A stretch of DNA of 64,000 bases from DATMER01 sp031390755. Lineage in GTDB: Bacteria; Acidobacteriota; Thermoanaerobaculia; Multivoradales; UBA5704. The notes under the pieces are model-generated. The model was not told where the DNA came from. It saw only the letters and a program-made list of their open reading frames with translations, and did no database searches. Below, piece after piece: positions 25,845 through 32,827 of the stretch (position 1 is the stretch's first letter; each line of letters starts with the position of its first letter). Made by a program: the position numbers and the translations under genes. Location: contig JANMTS010000116.1 of assembly GCA_031390755.1 (NCBI GenBank), forward strand, positions 106,950 through 170,949. The letters are read 5' to 3'.

Positions 25845-26249
25845 TTATTCCGAGCCCGAGATGAACCCGAGCAGCCGGGCGATCGAGCGCTTCACCTGCT
25901 CGTCGATGTCGGCTTCGGCGAAACCTTCGGGCTCCGGGATAAATCCGATCTGGACATCCTCCATCAGCACCCGGGCCGCCTTGCCGGTGGCAAGGCCGTT
26001 CTGTGGCGGGAAGGCCGCGCGGAAGAAGTTGGCCGGGTCCATCTCCAGGGCGTCGAGGATCATGAACACGTGCCGCATGCGCAGCTCGACCGTCCCGCCC
26101 AGGATCTTGCTCAGATAACCGCTCGAGAGCTTCATCTGCCGCTCCAGCGAAAGGCGGGAACGGCCCGCCAGCCGCACGGCGTTCGAGAGAGCCTGGGCCA
26201 GCTGGAGGATCCTCGGGTCAGGGGCTTCAGCTTCCTTGGGATTCGTCAT
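25845..26249 (-). CDS. XRE-like helix-turn-helix protein
   Basis: 134 residues from the ATG at 26249 (six more if the in-frame ATG at 26267 is used). Residues 20-85 look like a Cro/CI-type HTH: ALSNAVRLAGRSRLSLERQM, SSGYLSKILGGTVELRMRHVFMILDALEMDP. The C-terminal part is acidic and may bind a partner. It stands at the head of a small minus-strand cluster with the tiny frame and the short sigma-like protein. The region 26250-26353 before it contains no gene. Target unknown. Confidence 0.7.
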   Translation of the reverse strand: MTNPKEAEAPDPRILQLAQALSNAVRLAGRSRLSLERQMKLSSGYLSKILGGTVELRMRHVFMILDALEMDPANFFRAAFPPQNGLATGKAARVLMEDVQIGFIPEPEGFAEADIDEQVKRSIARLLGFISGSE

Positions 26250-26353
26250 GATGCCAAAAAGTATCACAAACCGGCCGAGCGTCAGGAGAATTCAGCCGAA
26301 ATCCGGTCGAAAACTGCCTCAGGGAGGCGCTGAAGGGTTTGGGCTGGAGGAGG

Positions 26354-26881
26354 CTAGAAACTGTCCCGCGTGAAGCCGCGGGTCACCATCTGATAGGTCA
26401 GGGCCGCCATGCAGCGGCGGGCGACCTTGCGCACGCTCGACGGGTGGTAGCCCATCTTTTCGGCCACCTCGGAGGAGTCGTAGCCGAGGCCATAGCGGAG
26501 CTGGAGCAGCTTGCGGCAGCGCGGCGGCAGCTCCTCGAGCAGGTGATTCAGATCCCAGAGCAGCTCGGCGCGCTCCTGCGGCGCGGCCACGGGCTCGCAC
26601 AGCAGCTCGAGGATGGCCGTGTCGACCGAGCTGTACAGCGTGTTGCGCCGCCGGCGCCAGTAGACGACGCAGCGGTTCCGCAGGGTGACCAGCAGCCAGG
26701 CTTCGGGATCCTGGATGGTCTCCCACTTCTGGATCGTCGAGATGAGGGCTTCCTGGACGAGATCCTCGGCGTCCGGTGCCGGGATGCGGTACCGTCCAAG
26801 CACCTGCTTCAGCCTGGGGCGCAGCCGCCTCAGGAGCTCGTCGATGGACTCCCTGCCTATTGGCTGATCGGACACTGCCAT
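26354..26881 (-). CDS. RNA polymerase sigma factor, ECF-like
   Basis: 175 residues from the ATG at 26881. Region 2 is at residues 15-80 (RRLRPRLKQVLGRYRIPAPD and DLVQEALISTIQKW), and region 4 at 105-165 (LPPRCRKLLQLRYGLGYDSS, EVAEKMGYHPSSVRKVARRC). It is the length and layout of extracytoplasmic-function-type sigma factors. No anti-sigma gene is adjacent; the HTH protein and the short sigma-like protein downstream are candidate partners. Divergent from the KDPG aldolase gene, with 147 bases between starts. Confidence 0.82.
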   Translation of the reverse strand: MAVSDQPIGRESIDELLRRLRPRLKQVLGRYRIPAPDAEDLVQEALISTIQKWETIQDPEAWLLVTLRNRCVVYWRRRRNTLYSSVDTAILELLCEPVAAPQERAELLWDLNHLLEELPPRCRKLLQLRYGLGYDSSEVAEKMGYHPSSVRKVARRCMAALTYQMVTRGFTRDSF

Positions 26882-27028
26882 GTCTATCTTCTGCTTCCCT
26901 CTGGGAAGCGGAGATGGCCCCCCGTTTCCCGGTGCATCATAACCCGGGAGGTGCGCCAGCCACCGGAAGGATTGGCTTTCCACCGTCTCGGGGGCGGCTG
27001 CGCGTGAGGATGATAAACTCCCGCCCGC

Positions 27029-27685
27029 ATGACTACAACCGTTGAAATCCGTCCACAGGTCGCACTCAGTCTGACCCGGTCGCCCGTGGTCGGCGTGGTT
27101 CGCACCGCCTCCTATCAAGAGGCTGCGAGACAGGCCGTCCTGTTCGCCGACGCCGGCATCGAGCTGGTCGAGATCACCTTCACCGTTCCCGACGCGCCAC
27201 GGCTGGTGCGGGAGATGCTCGCCCGCCGTCCCCAGGACGGTCCGCCCTGGATCGGCATGGGCACCGTCACCACCGCCGAGCGGGCCCGCGAAGCCGTGAA
27301 GGCCGGTTCCGAGTTCATCGTGACCCCCAATGTCAGTGCCGACGTAGCCCGGATCGCCCGGGAGGCCGGCCTCTATCTCATCCTCGGCGCGCTGACGCCC
27401 ACCGAGGTCGTAGCGGCCCAGGAGCTGGGAGCGGACCTGGTGAAGGTCTACCCCCTGCCTCCGGTCGGAGGACCGCACTACCTCTCCACCATCCGCCAGC
27501 CGCTCGGGGACATCCCGATGCTGGCCGGTGGCGGGTTCAGCGTGGACGAGATCCCCGCGTACATCCGGGCCGGGGCAACCGCCTTCGGCATCGGATCGCC
27601 GCTGCTCGGGGCCGACGACGAGGAAAGCCGTGGGCGAATCGCCCGCGCTCTCGCCCTGGCCCGTGTCGGAAAGGAGGACAGATGA
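27029..27685 (+). CDS. eda: KDPG/KHG aldolase
   Basis: 218 residues. TIM-barrel class I aldolase with Glu48 in ELVEITFTVPDA, the GMGTVTT strand, TPNVSADVARIA, and the Schiff-base lysine Lys139 in DLVKVYPL. It cleaves 2-keto-3-deoxy-6-phosphogluconate to pyruvate and glyceraldehyde-3-phosphate (Entner-Doudoroff) and related hydroxy-oxoglutarate substrates. No other pathway gene is nearby. No clear Shine-Dalgarno is close to the ATG. Overlaps the following unknown gene by 4 bases. Confidence 0.88.
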   Translation: MTTTVEIRPQVALSLTRSPVVGVVRTASYQEAARQAVLFADAGIELVEITFTVPDAPRLVREMLARRPQDGPPWIGMGTVTTAERAREAVKAGSEFIVTPNVSADVARIAREAGLYLILGALTPTEVVAAQELGADLVKVYPLPPVGGPHYLSTIRQPLGDIPMLAGGGFSVDEIPAYIRAGATAFGIGSPLLGADDEESRGRIARALALARVGKEDR

Positions 27686-28098
27686 CCTCGACCCCTCCGC
27701 GCCAGGTGGTCTTCGACCCCACCCCGGAGATTTACGCCACCGATTCCCAGGGCTCGTTCACCTTCCCATTGGTAGTGGCGGGAAAGGCCTTTCTCGGGAC
27801 AGGTACGTACGACGAAGTTCGATTCGTGTTCTCGCTCTGGCATCCGTCGGGGCAGCGCACCATCGATCTCGACCGTGCCTATGTCGAGCTTCGCGCCTCG
27901 TTCGACCCGGAGGAAGAGCACTGGACCAAGATCGCCGAGATCGAGCCGGTCGTCCCGCCCTATGCCGGCGGTGACAGCTTCGACGGCTGGATCGTCCTGC
28001 CGGTCCTGGGCAGCACCAGCGCCTTTGCCCTGGTGGGAAGCGGCTTCGAGCCACGCGCCCGGTTGCAGGTCCGGGCGAGCGCGTACTTCGTCGCCTGA
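27682..28098 (+). CDS. Unknown beta-rich protein
   Basis: 138 residues starting in ATGA overlap with the aldolase gene. No signal peptide. The pattern of alternating hydrophobic strands (VRFVFSLWHP, YVELRASFD, GWIVLPVLG, RLQVRASAYFVA) suggests a jelly-roll or beta-sandwich fold. I recognise no catalytic motif or family. It is translationally coupled with KDPG aldolase and followed after 14 bases by a methyltransferase; whether these work together is unclear. Confidence 0.6.
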   Translation: MTSTPPRQVVFDPTPEIYATDSQGSFTFPLVVAGKAFLGTGTYDEVRFVFSLWHPSGQRTIDLDRAYVELRASFDPEEEHWTKIAEIEPVVPPYAGGDSFDGWIVLPVLGSTSAFALVGSGFEPRARLQVRASAYFVA

Positions 28099-28112
28099 AC
28101 GGGACGGCGGCC

Positions 28113-28862
28113 TTGAGCCTCCACAAGGCCTTGAACGCCCTCCGCCGCCGGCTCGCCGGCCTGCCGGCGCGGGGCGCAGCCGCGCCCGTCTCGCCGGAGG
28201 TCCGCAACGACCTCTACATGGCCCACCTGGCGGTCTACGCCTTCGCGGCCGGTCTCGTGGAAGAGGGTCAGGTGCTCGACCTCGGCTGCGGGACCGGCTA
28301 CGGCGCCGACCGCCTGGCCCGCGCCGGGGCGTCCCGGGTGGTCGGCGTGGATCCGGACGAACGGTGCCTCGCCTACGCGCGCAGGCACTGGCTTTCGCAT
28401 ACCGGCCCCAATACCCGGCCGGGTCTCCGGTTCGTCTCCGGGGCGGCCGAGGATCTCGGCGGCGACCTCGGGCTGTTCGACCTCGTCGTGGCCGCCAACC
28501 TTTTCCCTCACGTCGCCTCGCCCAAGACGGTCCTGGACTCGGTCGTCCTGCGGCTCGCTCCGGGCGGCGCCCTCGTCGCCTCCGTGCCGCCCGTCGTCGA
28601 CGAGCGGACCATGGAAGCCCACCGCGCCAGCGGCCTGCACCGCTCCAACCTCTATCTCTGGGATTGGGAGTCGCTCTTCCGCAAGCGGTTCAAGGAGATC
28701 CACCTCCACCGCCTGGTGCCGCCCGCGGGGCTCGACCTCTCCAGCCCGGCGCCCTCCCGGTTCGGAGTCGAGGACTTCCGGATCGAGGAGATCCCCCTCG
28801 CCGACCTGAACGAAGCCGGCAGCCTCGCCGCGATCTTCGTCGGTCTCGGTCCCCGGGTCTAA
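28113..28862 (+). CDS. Class I SAM-dependent methyltransferase
   Basis: 249 residues from a TTG at 28113; an ATG at 28218 would cut the N-terminal helix. SAM-binding motif VLDLGCGTGYGADRLA, acidic loop VVGVDPDERCLAYARRHW, and motif IV-like FDLVVAANLFPHVASP. It resembles the Methyltransf_11/25 group that modifies small molecules or sugars. Substrate cannot be read. Its stop overlaps the 3' end of the convergent PhyH-type gene by 4 bases. Confidence 0.75.
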   Translation: MSLHKALNALRRRLAGLPARGAAAPVSPEVRNDLYMAHLAVYAFAAGLVEEGQVLDLGCGTGYGADRLARAGASRVVGVDPDERCLAYARRHWLSHTGPNTRPGLRFVSGAAEDLGGDLGLFDLVVAANLFPHVASPKTVLDSVVLRLAPGGALVASVPPVVDERTMEAHRASGLHRSNLYLWDWESLFRKRFKEIHLHRLVPPAGLDLSSPAPSRFGVEDFRIEEIPLADLNEAGSLAAIFVGLGPRV

Positions 28863-29923
28863 TCGGGCTGATAACCCCGCAGCGGGTTGTCGAAGCCCTC
28901 GCAGCCGTTGTGGACGAGCACCTGCTCGGTCTCGACGATGCGCGGGCGCTCCACCGTCCGGCCCTCGGGTCCGGGGACGAGCTCGACGATCTTCTGCCGG
29001 CGGATCCGGTAGTGCTCCCGGCTGGAGAAGTGGACCACGAAGCTCTTGCGGGTGAGCGAGGGGTCCTCGACCGCGGAGCCGCCGTGGAGGAGCGACGCGT
29101 GCCAGATCAGCACGTCCCCTCGCTTGCAGGTGAAGTGCTCGGTCGCGAGGCCGTGCTCGGCGGCCTGGCGCAGATCGAACTCGGCCATGGCCCGGGACTC
29201 CGCCTCGCCGTAGCGGGCGTGGTCGTAGAGGAACTGGCCGGGCTCGAACTGGTAGTACGGCAGGCGGTGCGACCCCGGCACGTACATGAGGGGGCCGCAC
29301 CTCGGGCCGATGTCCTCCAGGGCGATCCAGGCCGCCACCAGGTGGCTCGCCGGCTTCGTCTGGACGAACACGGGGTCCCGGTGGAGCCCCTGCTGGCTGC
29401 CGAACTCGAAGAAGAGGGACTGGGTCGCGACCGGCGGCCGTCCGAGCAGGCGGTCGACGTAGTCGAAGACCGCCCGGTTCAGGTAGACCCCAAGCGCCGC
29501 CTCGCTGTGCGAGTGAAAGTCGGCGATGCGGTAGGAGGGCTTGCGCTCGACCGCCTCGTCCGCGAGTTGGAAGGAGCGCATCGCTCCCAGCCGCGCCCAG
29601 GCCAGGTCCGCCGGCTTTTCCCGCCAGACCCGCTCCACATCCTCTTGAAGACGGTCGCAGACCTCGGCCGGCAGTCCCGAGGCGAACTTCAGATACCCGC
29701 GGTCCACGAAATGCCGGAGGTTGCCGGCCATCTCCTCACCGATCTCCCCCCTGCGGGCCAGAATGTCGATCCGTTCCTGGGCGTCCGGCTGGTCGATCCA
29801 CAGGTCGCTCGCCAGCGCTCCGGCGTCGGTCAGCGGGCCGGTGGGCGTAGCGGGGCGCTTCTTGAAGAGGTCGGTCAGTCGCATGAGGCCTAGCATATTG
29901 CCGGAAGCTTCCGGGAGACTCAT
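28859..29923 (-). CDS. Phytanoyl-CoA dioxygenase-family (PhyH) oxygenase
   Basis: Up to 354 residues. PhyH-type iron site: His and Asp in QQGLHRDPVFVQTKP and distal His in SLLHGGSAV, with MYVPGSHRLPYY between them, typical of this 2-oxoglutarate/Fe(II) family. Members hydroxylate lipids, amino acids or antibiotics. The start is uncertain: in-frame ATGs at 29923, 29896 and 29884 exist, none with a clear ribosome site; the last gives MRLTDLFKKRP. No pathway neighbours point to a substrate. Confidence 0.8.
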   Translation of the reverse strand: MSLPEASGNMLGLMRLTDLFKKRPATPTGPLTDAGALASDLWIDQPDAQERIDILARRGEIGEEMAGNLRHFVDRGYLKFASGLPAEVCDRLQEDVERVWREKPADLAWARLGAMRSFQLADEAVERKPSYRIADFHSHSEAALGVYLNRAVFDYVDRLLGRPPVATQSLFFEFGSQQGLHRDPVFVQTKPASHLVAAWIALEDIGPRCGPLMYVPGSHRLPYYQFEPGQFLYDHARYGEAESRAMAEFDLRQAAEHGLATEHFTCKRGDVLIWHASLLHGGSAVEDPSLTRKSFVVHFSSREHYRIRRQKIVELVPGPEGRTVERPRIVETEQVLVHNGCEGFDNPLRGYQPD

Positions 29924-30127
29924 GTCCGCGATATGGTCAGCTCATATGGAGACGACGCGGCATCGCAGCGAGCCCGCCTATAAGTGACCTGATCTGAGCA
30001 CTCCCGGAGAGGGCCTCGTCTTGGAGATCGAAGACGGTCGTTGGGAGTTGATCCAAGACCGGATCTATGTGGGACGGGGAGGAGCGCCCGACCCGAAGCC
30101 CGCTCGTCCGCTGGCGCTTACGCGCGG
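29924..30127. other. Intergenic gap, no supported gene
   Basis: This 204-base stretch lies between the start of the PhyH-type gene and the end of the amidohydrolase gene. A plus-strand frame from TTG 30021 reads LEIEDGRWELIQDRIYVG and then runs antisense into the amidohydrolase; it may be a fragment of a lost gene, but I cannot support a function. Confidence 0.35.
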
Positions 30128-31954
30128 TCAGTCATCCACCGGCTCCGCCGACCCAGCCAGCGCCGACAGCTCCGAGATCGGCCGCATCACCCCGCCGCGG
30201 ACCACGTAGCGGATCTTCCTCAGGTTGGCCACATCGGCCAGCGGGTCCGCGCCCACGATCACGAGGTCGGCCAGCTTGCCCTTCTCGACCGTTCCGATCT
30301 CCTTCCCCCGGCCCATGGCCTGGGCGCCTCCCCGGGTAGTGGCGGCGAGCACCTGCTTCGGCGTGAGGCCGGCGGCCTGCATGGCCTCCATCTCGGCATA
30401 GAGGGACGGGCCGTGCAGCAGCAGCGGGTTTCCGGCATCGGTCCCGGTGGCGATGGGGATGCCCGCGTCCGCGACCCTCTTCAGGTTGGCGGCGGCGGTG
30501 CGGCCCCGCTCGCCGGTTCGGTTGGAGATCACGGCCATCCCCGCCTCGTCGATCTCGTCCTCGGGACGGATCGCGATCTGCGGCGTCTCGGCGAGGAGGT
30601 CACGGGTGTGGCGGCTGACGCAGCCGTTGGGATCGTCCACCTCCGGCGTCCTGTGCCGGAGGATCGCCTCGTAGGTCCGCTGATAGCCGAGCCCCAGGTT
30701 CAGGGTCGGGCAGTAGATCGTGCCGTTGGCGCGGGCGAGGTCGAGGAACTCCCGGTCGACGCTCTGGTCCGCAACGCTGTGGACCAGCATCGTCGCGCCG
30801 GCGCGTAGCGCCTCCTTTGCTTCGATCAGGTTGGTGGCATGGACGATCAGCGGGAGGCCCAGGCGCTTCGCCTCCTCGCCCGCGGCCCGCATGGCGGCGA
30901 CCGATTCGGAGAGAGGGCGCTTGTCGCTGCGCAGAAACCAGACCTTGACCGCGTCGGCTCCGTGGGCGGCCAGATACCGGACCTCATCCTTCGTAGCCGC
31001 CGCGTCGGTCATATAGACGAACTGCTTCTCGCCAGGGAGGTTCAGCCAGTAGTCCTCGGTGGAGAGCAGCGGTCCGGCCGCGGCGAGCCGCGGCACGTCC
31101 GTGGCGGTCTCGAAGCGCTCGGGCAGCGCCAGGGTCCAGGGATAGCCGCCGACGTCGAAGGCCGCGGTCACCCCCGAGCAGAGCAGCGAGCGGCCGATGC
31201 GCTCCGGATGATCCTTGAGGTCGGCCGCGACCTTCTCATAGGGATGCCGGTCCCGGGCGTCCAGCGTGTCCGGCCGGCCGTCGATCCAGCCCGTCTGCGA
31301 GAAGTGGACGTGGGCGTCGATCAGGCCGGGCGTGATCCACAGGCCCTTGAGGTCGACCTGGTCGATTCCTTCGGGGACCCGGCAGGCGGAGCGCGAGCCC
31401 GCGCAGTCGATCCTGCCGTCGCGCAGGATCACCACCGCGTCGGGAATGGGAGCGGAGTCGGTGCCGTCCACGAGCGTGGCGCCGACCAGCGCCCGCGGCG
31501 GCGGCGGCACGCCGGGAACCGCCGCGAACGCGGTGCTGACGGCGATCCTCCAACCCTGGGATGTCTTGAGGAAGAGACGCTCGGAGAGCCCGGACACCTC
31601 GTCGGCGCCGTAGCGGACGCGGTACCGGTACGTGCCGTAGACCACGCCCGGCTGCACGGGGGTGAGGCGGAGATCCTCCGCAGCGATGGAATCCGGCCAG
31701 CCCTCTCCCGCCGTGGCCGCCAGCCCGGCATAGCCGAGCTCGAAGCCGCCGGGACCGGTGCGGACCAGACGCTCCGATTCGAGGTAGCAGGCCAGGTAGG
31801 CGTCGCGGTCCTTGTCCCGGATGGCGTGCAGATTTTTCTCGAACAAGGCCCTTGCCGAGCCCAGATCTGCTTCGTCCGGAGAGGCGAAAGCGGAGGCGGT
31901 CGGCGCCAGCAGCAGCACGGCCAACAGGAACAGGGGGCGGTATCGTCTTTGCAC
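30128..31954 (-). CDS. Exported amidohydrolase with N-terminal DUF4440-like domain
   Basis: 608 residues from a GTG at 31954, chosen because GAGGAG lies 8 bases upstream and a signal peptide follows at once (PLFLLAVLLLAPTASAFA). Residues about 30-150 look like a SnoaL/DUF4440 fold. The amidohydrolase barrel follows with DAHVHF near 215, an AVKVWF lysine strand, IVHATN and MLVHSVAD histidines and TGTDAGNP near 505, the metal set of imidazolonepropionase-like enzymes. It probably hydrolyses a cyclic or peptide-like amide in the periplasm; substrate unknown. The two-domain fusion is unusual but uninterrupted. Confidence 0.82.
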   Translation of the reverse strand: MQRRYRPLFLLAVLLLAPTASAFASPDEADLGSARALFEKNLHAIRDKDRDAYLACYLESERLVRTGPGGFELGYAGLAATAGEGWPDSIAAEDLRLTPVQPGVVYGTYRYRVRYGADEVSGLSERLFLKTSQGWRIAVSTAFAAVPGVPPPPRALVGATLVDGTDSAPIPDAVVILRDGRIDCAGSRSACRVPEGIDQVDLKGLWITPGLIDAHVHFSQTGWIDGRPDTLDARDRHPYEKVAADLKDHPERIGRSLLCSGVTAAFDVGGYPWTLALPERFETATDVPRLAAAGPLLSTEDYWLNLPGEKQFVYMTDAAATKDEVRYLAAHGADAVKVWFLRSDKRPLSESVAAMRAAGEEAKRLGLPLIVHATNLIEAKEALRAGATMLVHSVADQSVDREFLDLARANGTIYCPTLNLGLGYQRTYEAILRHRTPEVDDPNGCVSRHTRDLLAETPQIAIRPEDEIDEAGMAVISNRTGERGRTAAANLKRVADAGIPIATGTDAGNPLLLHGPSLYAEMEAMQAAGLTPKQVLAATTRGGAQAMGRGKEIGTVEKGKLADLVIVGADPLADVANLRKIRYVVRGGVMRPISELSALAGSAEPVDD

Positions 31955-32022
31955 GGGGTTCTCCTCGCTCGATGGGATCCGGACGTATGCTACCAGCAGG
32001 CACAAGCGGGGCGATGGCTGGA

Positions 32023-32051
32023 TTGCGCCCTGTCCAGGGATGCTCTACAGT
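32023..32051 (+). promoter_or_regulatory. Candidate promoter of the gas vesicle operon
   Basis: TTGCGC (32023-32028) and TACAGT (32046-32051) are separated by 17 bases, about 70 bases before the first gas vesicle gene. Both are partial matches to the housekeeping sigma consensus. The operon contains no other obvious internal promoter. Inference from sequence only. Confidence 0.35.
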
Positions 32052-32088
32052 GTCCTCGCCTTCTGTAGAAAGCATGGTTCTCAACGGT

Positions 32089-32122
32089 CCAGGAGACCGA
32101 GCACGCCAGGAGACTGAGCACA
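32089..32122 (+). repeat. 17-bp tandem repeat containing two Shine-Dalgarno sequences
   Basis: CCAGGAGACCGAGCACG and CCAGGAGACTGAGCACA are directly adjacent and end one base before the first gas vesicle start codon. Each holds AGGAG; the second is 11 bases from the ATG and likely serves as the ribosome site. A recent duplication is the simplest explanation; an effect on translation of the shell gene is possible. Confidence 0.6.
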
Positions 32123-32123
32123 G

Positions 32124-32480
32124 ATGACGCCCGCGATCGAACCCGCCTACCGCAGGTCCTCCGGACTGGTCGATGTCCTCGACCGGGTGCTGGACAAGGG
32201 GCTCGTCATCGCCGGAGACATCCGCGTCTCCCTGGCCGAGGTGGAGCTCCTGACCATCCGTATTCGTCTGCTCGTCTGCTCGATCGACAAGGCCGAGCAG
32301 ATCGGGCTCGATTGGTGGCGCCACGATCCCAATCTGTCTGGCGCCGGACGCCAGCTCACTCTTGAAAACGAGACTCTGCGCGAGCAGGTGCGCCGCCTCG
32401 AAGAGAAGGTCGCGGTGCTCGCGCAAGAGCGTCCGCGCCGGACAGGCGCACGCGCTGACAGGAAGAAACCCAGGGGGTAG
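32124..32480 (+). CDS. Gas vesicle protein, GvpJ/GvpA family
   Basis: 118 residues. Residues 13-65 are the GvpA/J/M core: GLVDVLDRVLDKGLVIAGD, then IRVSLAEVELLTIRIRLL and CSIDKAEQIG. The core builds or caps the gas vesicle shell. A long charged extension follows with leucine heptads (LTLENETLREQVRRLEEKV) suggesting a coiled coil, ending in a basic tail. GvpA itself normally ends soon after the core, so this protein is more like GvpJ. First gene of the operon, 2 bases before the next shell gene. Confidence 0.85.
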   Translation: MTPAIEPAYRRSSGLVDVLDRVLDKGLVIAGDIRVSLAEVELLTIRIRLLVCSIDKAEQIGLDWWRHDPNLSGAGRQLTLENETLREQVRRLEEKVAVLAQERPRRTGARADRKKPRG

Positions 32481-32482
32481 AC

Positions 32483-32824
32483 ATGCCGGTCGAACGTGCT
32501 TCCGGAGGAACCAGCCTCATCGATGTCCTGGACCGGGTCCTGGACAAGGGTATCGTCATCGATGCGTGGGTCCGGGTCTCTCTCGTGGGGATCGATCTCC
32601 TCACGGTCGAGGCTCGCGTCGTCGTCGCGTCCATCGACACCTACATCAAGTATTCCGAGGCCGTGTCCCAGGTTCCCGCCGTCTCGCGGCCGGGGCTCGA
32701 GTCACGGACGTCGGACGAGCTTCTCGCGGAGAACGCTTCGCTGCGCGCCCAACTCGCCGCCGCGACGAGCCGCGAAGAGCTCATGCCGGTACGGCGGCGC
32801 TCGCGCTCGACCGCCAAGCCCTGA
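32483..32824 (+). CDS. gvpA: Gas vesicle shell protein GvpA (probable main shell subunit)
   Basis: 113 residues. Residues 10-62 match the canonical GvpA sequence very well: SLIDVLDRVLDKGIVIDAW, VRVSLVGIDLLTVEARVVVA, SIDTYIKYSEAV. This is the amphipathic helix-strand-strand-helix unit that polymerises into the gas-permeable shell. Unlike most GvpA proteins of about 70 residues it has a C-terminal extension of about 45 residues (DELLAENASLRAQLAAATSR and a basic end). It is the best candidate for the main structural subunit of the three paralogues here. It stands 3 bases before the histidine kinase gene. Confidence 0.88.
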   Translation: MPVERASGGTSLIDVLDRVLDKGIVIDAWVRVSLVGIDLLTVEARVVVASIDTYIKYSEAVSQVPAVSRPGLESRTSDELLAENASLRAQLAAATSREELMPVRRRSRSTAKP

Positions 32825-32827
32825 GCC

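Noticed and set aside
25355..25864. Plus-strand frame opposite the short sigma-like gene
   Set aside because: Composition is unlike the neighbours, and the minus strand shows a sigma region 2 with a good ribosome site and an ATGA-coupled neighbour.
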